A DNA stretch of 64,000 nucleotides from Alloascoidea africana (GCA_030581615.1 JAKTTT010000052.1:62001-126000); one strand, 5' to 3'. Numbered from the stretch's first letter, positions 31,311 to 42,274 are shown. Numbers and translations are program-made. The notes: generated by a model not told the origin, from the sequence alone.

Positions 31311-32125
31311 ATGACGTTCTACTACCAAGACTCGGATTCCTTTCGATCCCACCCGAATGTTGGCCTGCCCAACAACAATAACAACATTAACAGCATGATC
31401 AACAGTGTGCACCAGGGCAAGACGCCCTACCTCATGAATGTGTCCTCTCCCGGAGTAGGGGTTGGAGTTGGCACGGGTCCAGGCGCTGTAGCTGTAACCG
31501 GAGCTGGAGCTGGAGCTGGAGGAATCGCAGGCTATGGCACAAATGGATCCATCATGATGATGAACACCTCGTACCCGATGAGTGCCTCTAGCCCTCCAGT
31601 CCACACACCTCTAAAAGCTATGCTTTCTCCAGGTGTCGCCTCTTCTTCCTCCTTGACCTCCTGTACAACTTATTCTCCCCCTCGGTCCAGACACTATGCT
31701 GGGAAAGGGTTTGATCTCGAGGATGATCTCGAGTTTTGCCCCAAGTTGGACTATAACAGTGTAAGTGTTTCAAGCTTGCTTCAAAAAATTTACCTCCCTC
31801 CTTTTTCAACTGGTAAGACTAACCTCCTCCTCTTGCTCCACAGCCCTCGCAGTATCAAGCCATAAAGTCTAATAATCCCTACCACGTGTACGGGTATCAG
31901 GATTATACCCATCGTTCACCTCTCGCTTCTCCCATCCCCAATAACCCGGTGCTATACCAACAATCATCTTTACAGTCTCCTGGAGCACGACCTGTTTCAG
32001 ATTCAGTCTTATCTTCATCTTCATCATCATCATCATCCATCTCAAAGAAGATTATGAAGCGTCCTATTGAGATTATAGATCCTCATACAAGGATGAAGGT
32101 GGTTTCACCTCTATCTCGAAAATGA
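31311..32125 (+). CDS. uncharacterised Ser/Asn-rich protein, two exons
   Basis: Exons 31311-31760 and 31844-32125 (donor GTAAGT, acceptor CAG) join in phase to 243 residues. The N-terminus MTFYYQDSDSF is followed by an Asn run, a Gly/Ala/Val repeat stretch, and Ser/Pro-rich segments. Two short stretches look conserved in character: FDLEDDLEFCPKLDY before the splice, and at the end KKIMKRPIEIIDPHTRMKV. The latter recalls short linear motifs in translation factors, but I do not recognise the family and assign no function. The start is only 149 bases after the upstream stop, and the same frame is open far upstream through GC-rich antisense-like sequence, so a longer form cannot be excluded. Confidence 0.65.
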
Positions 32126-32717
32126 TAGTCCAGTCCAGTGATCTGTATAGATCCTCCTTTTTAACGACCACTTTTTTTTCTTTCTTTCTATTGTTTTGTT
32201 TTGTTTGTTGTGCCTGTTGATTGCATGGTATAATTCATTTCTTGCCCCTATCTTTTCTAATCTTGACTCTTTCCACAATTTTAACAATATATATTGTATA
32301 CTGTTGTATTTTATTGATCATGATGGTGGCCGATTTGTTTCTTTTTTTATATCTATTTTTTTACAAAAAAAGAAAGAGTGGAATGGGAATCCGATAAAAA
32401 GCTCTGGTTTTTCTTTTGGTTCTAGATGCGTTTAGTATTGTCAAATTAGTAGACATACATACTATATATATAGATTTGAATAAATGTCGATATTCTTATA
32501 CTTGACATGGAAACAGTTGGTATATTCCAAATGGTTTGTTCTCATCTATTATTATAGGCTTCAATACTATGATATTTGATAAAGAGCCCATCTTAACTAC
32601 CACCACTTGCTACAAAATACGGACGCAGTATATATCTGCTTCGGCATAACGAAACGAAACGAAACGAAACGAACGAACAAGAGATTAAAACAAAAATAAA
32701 ATAAAACCAGAAATCAA
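32126..32717. other. convergent intergenic region with GAAAC repeat
   Basis: About 590 AT-rich bases between facing genes. A pentanucleotide repeat of GAAAC lies at 32651-32678, just past the epsin 3' end. No gene seen. Confidence 0.55.
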
Positions 32718-34292
32718 TCACATATCAATAAGGTTGTTCCTACTGCCTGATCGTCCAAGTCCCGGATGTCCACTTCCTGTGAAAGTATTTGTGTTCAAAT
32801 TGCCAAATCCGTACCCTGTGGGCTGGGTCGTAAATGGATTCGCACCCATGGTGGCACTATTAGCACTCGTCGGGGGATTAGAAGGAATTCCTGTACCAGC
32901 AGAGTTTACAAAGCCGCCGGTGCTTCCGTGTTGAGCAGGAACACGAAGCTCACCCGTGTTGCCAAAAGTGTCGATTCCACCGTCCTCGGCACCCGTTGCC
33001 AGAAGCGTGTTGAGTTCGCTATAGTGCTCGTTCGAGCCTGTCGTCGTGGCAGGTGCAGGTCCTGGGACAGGTCCTGGGGCAGCAGGTCCTGAAGCTGTTG
33101 TAGCTGCTGGTGGATATCCCTGAGAGCTCATGTTGGGACTGGTGCCCCCAAACGCAGAGGCCGATATTGGAGCAGCCATCGAGGGCGAGACCGGCGCAGA
33201 CTTGGCAAAAGGATTGTTGGAGCCCGTTCTCAACGGCAGAGCCGTCGGACTCTGGCCCTGAGGCTGGCCCTGAGGCTGGCCCTGAGGCTGGCCCTGAGGC
33301 TGGCCCTGGGTGTCGTAGAAGCTGTTGAGAAAGCCCGTTTGCAGCGGCTGCTGGATCTGCTGCTGGGGCGGGCGCGAGTAGCTGAAACCGCCCGAGGGCT
33401 CCATATCGATCAGCGACACCTCGGGCACCGGGATCGAGGCCTGGGACGACTGCGATTGCGATTGCCTCAGAGCCATCTGGTACGCAGAGTCCTCCTGGTC
33501 CTTCATCCGCTCGCGGGTCATCTCTTCCTCCTTGCTGAGCAAAATGGCCCTGCGCAGATCCTCGTCCTCCACCGACTCCAGCTGCCGTCGCTGCTCTTCA
33601 GCCTGTGCGGTCCGCCTGCTCTCTTCCAGCGCCTTTGCCAGCTCCTCGTTCGGGTCCGCTGCCTGGGGCCGGGGAGCCTCTTCCTGGACCGTCGCCACGT
33701 TGAACGAGTTGCTTCGTCTGGGAGGTGGCGGATACTCTGGCGGGCCGAACGTGCCCAGGGTCATACTTCTCGTGGCTGTCCCCATGGGCATGGGTGAGGC
33801 CATCGAGTAGCCGTTGCCGTTGCTATTGCTATTGCTATTGCCATTGCCAACTCCCAAGGACGCCCGCTCTGCCATCAGACGCTCCTTGTTCATCAGCAGG
33901 CCGTAGAGAATGTTCGCCCTGTCGCGGATTGCAATGCCTTGGTCCAAACCGTGTTCATCCAGATATCGAAACTCTCTCAGGGTCTTGATTTCGTAGAGTC
34001 GCTGGTCGCACCAAGCAATCATGCTCTCGTCGCCGTGACGGACCAGATAATCCAGAACCACCAGAGATTTACAAACGTGTCGCCAGTTCTTGCCCTTGTC
34101 GTTCAGCCGCCTCTCCAGAATGTCGATGATTTCCAACCGCTCCACCACAAAGTACGACAACTGGGCCAGGTCCTGCATCTCCGCGGTCGTGGGGCCCAGC
34201 GGCTCGTTGCTGGTCGCGTTGCGGGCTCGCACCTGGGTCGGAGTGTAGCCCACGGCCCTGTTCTTGATCGATCGCACGATGGCCTTGGACAT
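32718..34292 (-). CDS. ENT1: epsin, ENTH-domain endocytic adaptor (Ent1/Ent2-like)
   Basis: 524 residues from the ATG at 34292, chosen because the ENTH domain begins MSKAIVRSIKN; the frame extends 53 codons further upstream without homology. The ENTH domain (about 1-145; VRARNATSNEPLGP, RRLNDKGKNWRHV, LVVLDYLVRHGDE, IKTLREFRYLDE) binds phosphoinositides. Three ubiquitin-interacting motifs follow (NEELAKALEESRR, EDLRRAILLSKEEE, DSAYQMALRQSQ), then two NPF motifs for EH-domain partners and clathrin-box-like LIDM motifs, one at the C-terminus. This layout is that of Ent1/Ent2, which recruit clathrin to cargo. A 12-base repeat encodes a QGQP run. One epsin of this type is seen here; whether a second exists elsewhere is unknown. 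Confidence 0.93.
   Translation of the reverse strand: MSKAIVRSIKNRAVGYTPTQVRARNATSNEPLGPTTAEMQDLAQLSYFVVERLEIIDILERRLNDKGKNWRHVCKSLVVLDYLVRHGDESMIAWCDQRLYEIKTLREFRYLDEHGLDQGIAIRDRANILYGLLMNKERLMAERASLGVGNGNSNSNSNGNGYSMASPMPMGTATRSMTLGTFGPPEYPPPPRRSNSFNVATVQEEAPRPQAADPNEELAKALEESRRTAQAEEQRRQLESVEDEDLRRAILLSKEEEMTRERMKDQEDSAYQMALRQSQSQSSQASIPVPEVSLIDMEPSGGFSYSRPPQQQIQQPLQTGFLNSFYDTQGQPQGQPQGQPQGQPQGQSPTALPLRTGSNNPFAKSAPVSPSMAAPISASAFGGTSPNMSSQGYPPAATTASGPAAPGPVPGPAPATTTGSNEHYSELNTLLATGAEDGGIDTFGNTGELRVPAQHGSTGGFVNSAGTGIPSNPPTSANSATMGANPFTTQPTGYGFGNLNTNTFTGSGHPGLGRSGSRNNLIDM
33252..33311 (-). repeat. 12-base minisatellite inside the epsin gene
   Basis: About five tandem units of CTGGCCCTGAGG (plus-strand sense) encode the QGQP run of the epsin linker. 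Near-identity between units suggests recent expansion, so copy number may vary between strains. Confidence 0.85.
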
Positions 34293-34520
34293 GTCTTGAA
34301 TGTGCTGGTTTTGTTGGAGCAAGTGTGAATGTTGAGAGAGATGGAGAGAGGCAGCAGCATCCACCCTTTTCATATCAAAAAAATACATGACGATTGCACA
34401 GCCCGCACGATTTTCTACACTTTCTCTACTCCGTGAAATTTGTACTTGCAACTGTATTTGCTACATCTAAAAACTAGAGCCGGAGCTAAACGAGAGCTCA
34501 AGAGCTCAAGAGCTCCACGT

Positions 34521-35150
34521 CTACGCCGAGAGGCCAATGACACCACAGGCCGGTCTGCCTCCCGCGTTGCCCGTCTTGAGCGAGTCTGGGTGTCCGCCCT
34601 TGCCCAGGTCGTCCACGCCGCTGTGCACAACGACGGTACGCCCAATGATGCTGTTGGGCCCGAACAGCTGCACCAGCTTGTCCGTCTTGGAGCCCTTGGC
34701 CACGCCCTCAGCGTCCGTCGCAATGTTGCCGAGGTCGCCAACGTGGCGCTCGTCGTCCACAGGCGCCCCGTGGGTCTTCTTGAAAGGGTTGAAATGGGGG
34801 CCTGCGGATGTGCACCCGTTCGTGTTGTCGCCAAACTCGTGGATATGGAATCCACGCTCAGCGTTGGCGTCGTTTCCCGAAATCTCGTAGGAAATCGTGG
34901 TTGGCGCATCCTCAGATTCCTGGGTAAACGTAACAATGCCCGAAACGGACGAATCTCCGCGGAGAACAGCAACTGAATGGCACATTTATGGTTAGCTTTG
35001 CTCTGCTCAAAAATCAGAAAACAGTTGCAAAGCGCAAAGCGCAAAGCGCAAAGCGGAATGGGTGGATCTATCCGGATCGACACCCCACAATGCTATAGCA
35101 TGATTGCCAATTCTAGAGCCCAATCCAATCTACATACCAGCCTTGACCAT
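34521..35150 (-). CDS. SOD1: Cu/Zn superoxide dismutase
   Basis: Exons 35138-35150 (13 bases, MVKA plus one base) and 34521-34972 join in phase to 154 residues. The donor is GTATGT and the acceptor CAG. Metal ligands are all present: His47, His49, His64, His72, His81, Asp84 and His121. Arg144 guides superoxide, and Cys58 and Cys147 form the disulphide. Sequence is close to S. cerevisiae Sod1 throughout ([24 protein letters not shown]). The enzyme dismutates superoxide in cytosol and intermembrane space. The open frame that begins later at 34985 lacks the true N-terminus. Confidence 0.98.
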
Positions 35151-35874
35151 GGTTATAGTTCAAAAAAGAGATATGGGAGATGCAATTGCAATGGCAAGAG
35201 AAAAGAGAAAAGAGAAGAGAAAGAAAGAACAGCAATTGCGGGCCGTTATATATCCGCTACGCAGCTCCGTTGCTGACTGAGCGCAATGGCGGACGTGCTC
35301 AGATTTACGCGCGGCCCCCGCAGAACAGCAGAGTGCTCGGCGGGTAACGGCCGGTCTAGAACGGTGCAAGTGGAAACGGGCGTGATGAGCGGCGATTAGA
35401 GGACAAAGCCATGGTCAGAGAGGCTGGGCTGGGGCTGGGGTCGGGGGTCGGGAGCCAATGGCACGGCGGAGCGTATCATTCTCGATAGCAGAGGAGCAAG
35501 CAGACACGAGCAGGCACTCGGGGCGAGGGGCGAGGGGTGGCCGGGGCTGGAGAGGACTGGAGAGGGCTTGAAAGAGCTTGAAAGAGCCCGGGTGGTCCTC
35601 TGGGGACATCTCATGTGGAAAGCAGCATGTCGAGATCTGAAACCAGGTTTGGAGGAAATGGAAGAGGAAAAAAGGAGAGCAGCGGATCGTGGGCTTTTAT
35701 ACCGTGCGAGACGACCGCCAAGGTGAGCAACGAGCAAATTCGCATGTTGTGCATGTTGTGAATATAGATGTTGTATGTTGTTCCCACGTGCGCATGTTGT
35801 TAGTCAGCACCGGTGCTCTCCTCCAAAACATCCAGCAAAGCATCATCGCAAGTATACACAAAACCTACCGCACC
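35151..35874. promoter_or_regulatory. divergent promoter region, SOD1 and ERD2
   Basis: About 720 bases. The stretch 35280-35600 is GC-rich with G-runs on the plus strand (GGGGCTGGGGTCGGGG near 35430), able in principle to form a quadruplex. A CACGTG lies at 35785-35790, 85-90 bases before the ERD2 start. Short open frames of up to 113 codons here look fortuitous. Confidence 0.5.
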
Positions 35875-36525
35875 ATGAACATCTTCCGGTTTGTGGCAGA
35901 CATGTCACATCTCGCGAGCTTCTTCATCCTGCTGTACAAGATCCAGACCTCCAAGTCCTCCGCGGGACTATCCTTCCGCACACAGCTGCTCTACACAATA
36001 GTCTTTTGCACTCGCTACCTGGATTTGGTCCTGCTGCCCGGTTCCAGCTGGCTCTCTGCCTATCTCGTCTTCATGAAGTTGCTCTATATATTTTCATCCG
36101 CATACATTCTATATCTCATTAGTTACAAGTACAAGCCCACGAGAAGCACAATCGACACGCTGGACATTCGTTATCTTCTCGGTGGATCTGCCATCATGGC
36201 TCTCCTGTTCAACGAGGGCTACAATTTACTCGAACTCTGCTGGGCCTACAGTATATGGCTCGAATCCGTCGCAATCTTGCCCCAGTTGTTTATGCTTCAA
36301 AGAACAGGAGAAGCAGAGACAATCACAACCCATTACATCTTTGCCCTGGGCATATATCGTGCCCTCTACATCCCTAATTGGATATACCGTTACTTTACCG
36401 AATCCAGAAGTATTGGTTGGATAAGCGTTGTTGCTGGAATTATCCAAACTGCAATTTATTCAGATTTCTTTTACATTTATTATACAAAGGTCATGCAAGG
36501 TGAAAAGTTTGAATTGCCCGTTTAA
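35875..36525 (+). CDS. ERD2: ER lumen protein-retention (HDEL/KDEL) receptor
   Basis: 216 residues from the ATG at 35875, the usual Erd2 length; the frame is open upstream but homology starts at MNIFRFVADMSHLASFFILLYKI. Seven membrane segments are visible, with family motifs GLSFRTQLLYTIVFCTRYLDL, YLISYKYKPT, WLESVAILPQLFMLQRTGEAE, HYIFALGIYRALYIPNWIYRY and the C-terminal EKFELPV. Erd2 binds the C-terminal HDEL-type signal of escaped ER chaperones in the Golgi and returns them by COPI vesicles. Confidence 0.97.
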   Translation: MNIFRFVADMSHLASFFILLYKIQTSKSSAGLSFRTQLLYTIVFCTRYLDLVLLPGSSWLSAYLVFMKLLYIFSSAYILYLISYKYKPTRSTIDTLDIRYLLGGSAIMALLFNEGYNLLELCWAYSIWLESVAILPQLFMLQRTGEAETITTHYIFALGIYRALYIPNWIYRYFTESRSIGWISVVAGIIQTAIYSDFFYIYYTKVMQGEKFELPV

Positions 36526-36540
36526 AAATCACAAACACTA

Positions 36541-36596
36541 GCAGCAGCAACAGCAGCAGCAGCAGCAAACAGAAGAAGCAACTACTGCTGCTGTTG
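36541..36596. repeat. GCA/TGC trinucleotide repeat with hairpin potential
   Basis: A GCA-type run at 36541-36567 is followed by a shorter TGC-type run near 36584-36596, so the two could fold back on each other in the ERD2 3' flank. This 270-base gap also holds an AAGTTTC-type repeat near 36735-36780. Confidence 0.6.
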
Positions 36597-36798
36597 TTCT
36601 CGTTGTACACTAGTTCATAGTAACATATCATTATCCTTCAAAAAATGACCAAATTATACACCATCAAAAGGTGTTCAGTGTGCGTTTCGTCCTTAGTAGT
36701 ATACCGCTCATAGTAATAAATAAAAATAAAAGTCAGGTTTCAAGTTTCAAGTTTCAAACTTCAAGTTTCAAGCTTCAACTTGGATTGTCAATTAAACC

Positions 36799-37767
36799 TC
36801 ACGATCGAAAACTCCGGCTTATGCTCTGTCCCAGTCCATGTGGGAAATGTCTCCCGCTTCGACCTCGACTCCGGCTTCGACTCCAACTCGTCCGTGTTCG
36901 ACTGCTCCAGCTCCCACTCCCCGTACCACTTCTCGTCCTGCTTCTGCTGTGCCTAGGCATATCACCAAAATGATGTGGTTGTGGACGGGGGCCAAGCCCG
37001 TTTGTATGAACGCTGAAAAAGCTTCGTTTTTCATCATCGGTGGTATGGCTCCGCGTATACGGGATTATGGGGATCCCTGGTTCAGGCCCATGTCCATGTC
37101 CGTGTCCGTGGTGTCCGAGGTGGTGTCGTGGTGAGCCCATATGGGCCGGCGGCTGGTACATTGGCAGCGGCAGATGCTCCAGGTGGCCTGTTCCTCTCGA
37201 GTTGGCCGTGTGGTAGCTTTTGGTGCCCGCGGACGCTGGTCTTGTCTCTGGTTCTGGTTTCGATTCGCTTGGAGCCACAGCCGCAGGTTTCTTATGGTAT
37301 GCTCTCCATACACAGATCGCCCCGATCAAGCCTGTTAGAAGCCAAAGAACCGCAAGCACCACGTCGAATATCAACAGGGCCTGATCTCTCTGACACTTGT
37401 TGCCCGAAAAAGGATTCGCATTTCGTCTTTTACAATCAAGAGGAGACAGTACATCCCAATACCAAAAGTACGCAAGCAACCAAGCGACAAAAAAACAAAT
37501 ATCAAGCCAAAATAACCATAGTAATCGACGTGCAGAGTTGAAGCAGTAAAGAAGTAGTGTAAGCATTGAAAAAATCGCCAATACGAGACCAAATACAAGT
37601 CCGTAAAAAACTCGACTGTGATCAACAGTTCGTGCTAGTCGAACATTGTAGCAACATATTCCCAAGATCAATCCCGCAAAGAAAAATTGAACAAATCGAA
37701 GAAATAAAACGTAGAGGTTTATAGTCGTGTGGCTGTTGACGTTGAAAGTAAGCACAAGTCCAGCCAT
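36799..37767 (-). CDS. MARVEL-domain membrane protein
   Basis: 322 residues from the ATG at 37767. Four membrane segments fill the first 155 residues: LYVLFLRFVQFFFAGLILGIC, FYGLVFGLVLAIFSMLTLLLY, LFWLDICFFVAWLLAYFWYW and ALLIFDVVLAVLWLLTGLIGA. The loop before the last one carries DCKRRNANPFSGNKCQRDQA, with the Cys pair and acidic/basic pattern typical of fungal MARVEL proteins. The cytoplasmic tail is rich in His, Gly, Pro and Arg/Ser. MARVEL proteins organise plasma-membrane domains such as eisosome-associated patches; the exact role here is unknown. Confidence 0.8.
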   Translation of the reverse strand: MAGLVLTFNVNSHTTINLYVLFLRFVQFFFAGLILGICCYNVRLARTVDHSRVFYGLVFGLVLAIFSMLTLLLYCFNSARRLLWLFWLDICFFVAWLLAYFWYWDVLSPLDCKRRNANPFSGNKCQRDQALLIFDVVLAVLWLLTGLIGAICVWRAYHKKPAAVAPSESKPEPETRPASAGTKSYHTANSRGTGHLEHLPLPMYQPPAHMGSPRHHLGHHGHGHGHGPEPGIPIIPYTRSHTTDDEKRSFFSVHTNGLGPRPQPHHFGDMPRHSRSRTRSGTGSGSWSSRTRTSWSRSRSRGRSGRHFPHGLGQSISRSFRS

Positions 37768-38257
37768 CTAAGAAATTTTGTTCCTGTTCCTATTCCTATT
37801 CCTAATCTTTTTTTTTTTGTTTGTGGAGGTGGGTAATTTCAAAGTTATCAACTTTTATCAGAAAGTTGTAGCAGAGCATTTCGTTATATAGATGTGATTT
37901 TGAAATGAAGGTGGTTGGCACAGATGAAGGATTCAAATATGTGAGTCCCGAAAATGGAACATTGCATCTGTTTTTATCGATCATTACCACTAACTATGCA
38001 CATGTTTCGTACCGCCGATAATTATGTCTGCGATGAGCCAGCCCTCTTGTACCTCTCATCATCACTATCTTTGGGGGGAAGGGGAATAATATAAACTGGC
38101 AAGTGCCCAATAATTACGATGAAAAACCCGATTTGATTTGGACCAGCCACTTTGCTTCCCATCCATACACACAGAACAATCCAGGTATATCCCAAAACGA
38201 CAAAAATTCAATTCAATTTCCACATAGAAACTACATTTAAAGGTACTAAATACTAAC
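37768..38257. other. intergenic region, SUN gene 3' side to MARVEL promoter
   Basis: About 490 bases. A TTCCTA-type repeat lies at about 37784-37806 directly upstream of the MARVEL start. No gene seen. Confidence 0.5.
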
Positions 38258-39634
38258 CTAGTTGTAAAGAACAAACTTGGCCTTGCCCGAGGTGACACCC
38301 ACGGTGCAACCATCAGTACCATCCCCGTTATATTTACCGTTCTCGTAAACGCACTGGCCACTGACAACAGAGTTATCATCATAGGCCACAATCTTGACTT
38401 TGTAATCGAGAGAATCACGGTTGTTGGGGTTCGGGATCAAAGAGAGGTACGAAACATTGTCGGCCCATCCGGCCCCAAAGTTGAGAGGTGCCCAGTTGCC
38501 GTAATCCGTGGTCTCGTTACCCCATTGACATCCTTTTTGCCAATCGTAACCTGCGTAGTTGACATAGTATTGTGCGGATGTGGGCAACCCTCGCCATTTG
38601 TAATAGGTGTCCTGGTTGATAACCGTCAGAGGAAGTTTACCGCCCGCGGTAACAAAAGTTGGAATTACCATATTCTCCGTGCCTGGGTAGTCGGTTCGGC
38701 AGACTGCGACGGATTCATCCAGCTCCGAAACAACATAGGCTGAATCAACCCCCCATTCGCAGAGATGCTTGGTGTTGGTGTTGGACCGGTACAACTTGCC
38801 GTCCTGGCAATAGAGCCCACCAATAGACACACCGTTCTCAGGCTGCGATGATGGCCATTGGGTCTTGGACATACCCGGTTGGCAGGCGTAGGAACAGTAT
38901 GCTCCTTCTTTGCAATTGCCGCCTGTGGATGTGTCCGGGTTTTCAACCCCAGACCAGCCTCCAAACCCAAGATGGTCCAGAGCAATAACGCCGTTGCCGA
39001 GAGGGAACTCATCGCACCCTAGAACCCCGTCTTCAAATTCGCCTGTTGGGTCTTGATACCATTCCAAATCTCCAAAAATTCCAGATGAGGAGGAACCGGA
39101 AGTGGAGGTGGCTTTTGGTGATGATGTTGTTGTTGTTGAGGAGGAAGATGATGGCGCCTCTTGAGAGCTTGTGCTTGATTCAGCCTCGCTTGAAAAAGTA
39201 GAGGATCCGGCTCCACTTGTAGCAGTTGTGGTCAATTCTTCAAATGATGATGATGATGTTGATGATGATGATGTATAAACGTTTGATTCTGAAACAACAG
39301 TAGAAGTAGCTTCACTTTCCGATTCCAACTCTGTAACCGATTCCACTTCTGATTCTTGTGTTGTTGTTACAGAAGCAGAATCGGAAACGCCTGCGAGATC
39401 TTTGAAAACAGCAACAGAAACGGGCTCTAGCGAGGCGGTTGAAGGAGGAGCAACAGTGTTGCCATTCTCATCCACTGTGATTGTAACGTGGACGTATTCC
39501 ACGGCAACTGCGCGCTTATCATGATGATGTTTATGATGTTGATGGTATAAATTGTTCGATCCAGATTCAAGAGCAGCAGGTGCGGCCAGCGCAAGAGAGG
39601 TCAGATGTAAAAGAATGATTGTGTGAAGCTTCAT
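38258..39634 (-). CDS. SUN-family (SUN4/SIM1/UTH1) secreted wall protein
   Basis: 458 residues from the ATG at 39634, which gives a signal peptide [17 protein letters not shown]; a His-rich stretch ending in KR follows and is probably a Kex2 cleavage site. A long Ser/Thr-rich spacer leads to the C-terminal SUN domain of about 250 residues: [58 protein letters not shown], and the Cys-rich end. SUN proteins sit in the wall, act on beta-glucan, and affect septation. The paralogue (SUN4, SIM1, UTH1 or NCA3) cannot be assigned. An AT-dinucleotide TATA tract lies about 50 bases upstream. Confidence 0.93.
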   Translation of the reverse strand: MKLHTIILLHLTSLALAAPAALESGSNNLYHQHHKHHHDKRAVAVEYVHVTITVDENGNTVAPPSTASLEPVSVAVFKDLAGVSDSASVTTTQESEVESVTELESESEATSTVVSESNVYTSSSSTSSSSFEELTTTATSGAGSSTFSSEAESSTSSQEAPSSSSSTTTTSSPKATSTSGSSSSGIFGDLEWYQDPTGEFEDGVLGCDEFPLGNGVIALDHLGFGGWSGVENPDTSTGGNCKEGAYCSYACQPGMSKTQWPSSQPENGVSIGGLYCQDGKLYRSNTNTKHLCEWGVDSAYVVSELDESVAVCRTDYPGTENMVIPTFVTAGGKLPLTVINQDTYYKWRGLPTSAQYYVNYAGYDWQKGCQWGNETTDYGNWAPLNFGAGWADNVSYLSLIPNPNNRDSLDYKVKIVAYDDNSVVSGQCVYENGKYNGDGTDGCTVGVTSGKAKFVLYN

Positions 39635-42274
39635 TTTGATCTTTTCCAAAATAACAAAAACAATCCCAAAATTCTAAAAAAATATATATATATGGTGTTC
39701 TTCCGCGATAGATCTAGAGTTATAAAATGTTAAAACTGGCACTCACAATCGGTTGATTATGTACCGGTTCGGAAAAAAAATCAATACTCACATGTAGTAA
39801 AAGGCGTTATTGGAACACTAGATAAAGAAGTATAAAACTCTCAATGAAAAAGAAAGACGAGATTGGGTCCTGTTTTTTGAAAAAGGAGCGTAGAAGTGAA
39901 TAAATGTGTCAAAGAGAAAGAGAAGGAAGAGGAAACAGGGATTGCAAAAAGCGAGTAAAGGGAAAATGTAAAGCAAAGGACAGAAACCTCAGATTATATG
40001 AAAAACTGTTTGGAATTAGAATGCCCTAGACCCTCTCCATCTTCTTCGATGCAGATGTCGCAGCTCCAGCCGCAGCCTGGACTAGCTAGTTGGTATCGAA
40101 CCGCCCATGCAAAAAGCATCATTTTTTTTTCTTGACAAACACGCAACAGGACTAAAAATTTAAAGATACGCAAGAGGTTCCAGAGGACCTGCATGGCGCA
40201 TTGGGGATTTTCCCAAAACGGCAGTAATTCGATGCAACTGACACAAACGGAAAGCGAAAAAGGTTTGTTCCCTCCTCAGCGAATTTGTGGTACAAAAAAC
40301 TCTCCAGGATCCAGGAATGAGGCAACGTTGGATACGATTTTTTTTTGTGCCTCGAAACTATAACCGACCAGGTTTCCATTCATTCATTCGTTCGTTGTCG
40401 CCACATTATCCTTTATCCTTATTTTTTTGTTGGCAATTTTTCAAAGAAGCTTGTAACTGTACACCTGGAGAAAATGGTCATTGAAACACAGCCAAGCCAA
40501 GCCGCTTGTTAAAAAAACTGAAACCCCAACATCCCTTCCGAGTGCGTTTCAGGAATAAACAAGGCCTCCTTTCTTCCACGTCACGGATCAGATGCTAGTC
40601 ATTATCATCTTCGTCATCTCCTATTGTCCTGAACTTTATTCACCACAAAGCTAGAGAAATCTAGGAGATGATAAGCGCTGGATGACCAGCCGTGAGACGC
40701 CAAAGAAACTGCTGGGTTTGTATGCACGACACTCCACCAAGACCTAATCCAATGTCCTGAGCGGTTTCGGAATGCGCGTAGCTCTCGCTCTCGATCTCGC
40801 CCCCCTGGGAAAAAAGTCTATTTCATGCTTATTTTGCCAAGTCTGAAAAGGAGAAGGGGGAACAAAAGGAGAAAGAGGTTTCGATCATCCGAGTCAGTCA
40901 GGATTGAGTTTAATTTTTGACTTTGCCCTGAACCGTTATTGGCCTTATTTCTTCATGATGGTGATGTCATGTAATGTACGCCTTGTCAACCAGCTCTTTT
41001 TCCTGTGTAGATAAGGCCCTCAAAAGAAGTGCACACAATAGACCGCTCGCTCGAGACCCCTGGTGATGCGTTTGATTTTCTAATCCTGCATACGCCAAAC
41101 TCTAATCCATCTCTTTTTACCAGTATTTGAATTTCAAGCGTATAAGTGGTTACTCGGGGTACCTTTCTTCCATTTTTTTGGCTCCTCGGAGACGATTCCA
41201 TACTTCTCTCTTGTACCTACTGGATGAGATGCAGGCACCGAATTAAGTTCAATTTCCGAATCAGTTCAAATTGGATTTGTCAAAGAAAACAGAAACATCC
41301 TTAGAGTTCCTATTTGAGGTTTCAGGTACAAGTGCTTAAAACTATAGTATGACGCACAAAATAAAAATTTTCTATACTCCTATTCTTTTTTAATTCTTCT
41401 AGATTCTGATCACATCTTCGACATTTGGCAGGAGTTGTAATAAGGAATAAATGTTTGAGTTATTTTGCAGGTAAAAAAGAGTTCTTTCAAAAAGATGATA
41501 AGAGATGTGGCATCCAGGATTGAACACCGCTGGATCACAACTGAAATTGAAACATGTCAAAGGAACAGGAAGCAACATACCCCAAACAGTTCAGATTGGT
41601 CCCAAATAGAATAAACCTGAAGTATACGTTGCATGGTCAACAAAACAGTCTGTGGAGGCAAGCCTCATCGATAGAGACCCTAAAAGGTTCTTGTTTGTGT
41701 TTCTCTTGTCTTCTCCCATGTCTGCCTTTCTGGCATGTTTGCAATGTATCCAGAAACCGTCCGAAACGTATGTGTATAAGTCAGTAGGAGTGTGTTTCGG
41801 AATCTTTGTTTTAAGAACTCAATCTAGCTCTAAAGCAATATTTCAAATGCTAAGAGTTTTACACATAACAAGAGCATGGCCATTTGACTTGATCTTCTTA
41901 TTACTGGACTACTTCAAACCAGGATCTTCAAGTCCACACACACAAATTGAAAGATTGTGAGAATCTCCAGGTTGCTCGGTACACGCTACTATAAATCTAA
42001 GCTTCAAATCTCAAACAGGAATCATGCCATGTCGGAAGAATAGCAGCATCTAACCTATTGAGTCCTAACGTTACACTTTCCATTCATCTATACCGTATTA
42101 GTACTAGTATCGGAAGACGAAAAGTCGACATCACAAAACACCCGACGGGCTGTTAGCGTTTCCGAAATCACTAAAAAGTTTTGCTAATCTGCCCATTACC
42201 ATCGTTCAAGTTTTGATGTACTTGTTTAGTCGGTTGACACAATATGCATTACACCACACCTGGAGCTATTCGTT
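39635..42274. other. long intergenic region upstream of the SUN-family gene
   Basis: About 2.6 kb between the SUN-family start and the VPS25 stop. Open frames up to 102 codons (for example plus strand 41652-41960) lack any family signature. I searched by eye for tRNA B-boxes and snoRNA box pairs and found nothing convincing. It may be a long regulatory region or hide an unrecognised non-coding RNA. Confidence 0.45.
39680..39694 (-). promoter_or_regulatory. TATA tract of the SUN-family gene
   Basis: Alternating TA run, about 46-60 bases before the ATG at 39634. Serves as a likely TATA element. Confidence 0.45.

Noticed and set aside
35396-35737. 113-codon minus-strand open frame between SOD1 and ERD2
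   Set aside because: Low-complexity product of a GC-rich gap with no family feature.
41652-41960. 102-codon plus-strand open frame
   Set aside because: Hydrophobic but without signal, repeats or known domain; chance length for this gap. Kept as possible but unsupported.
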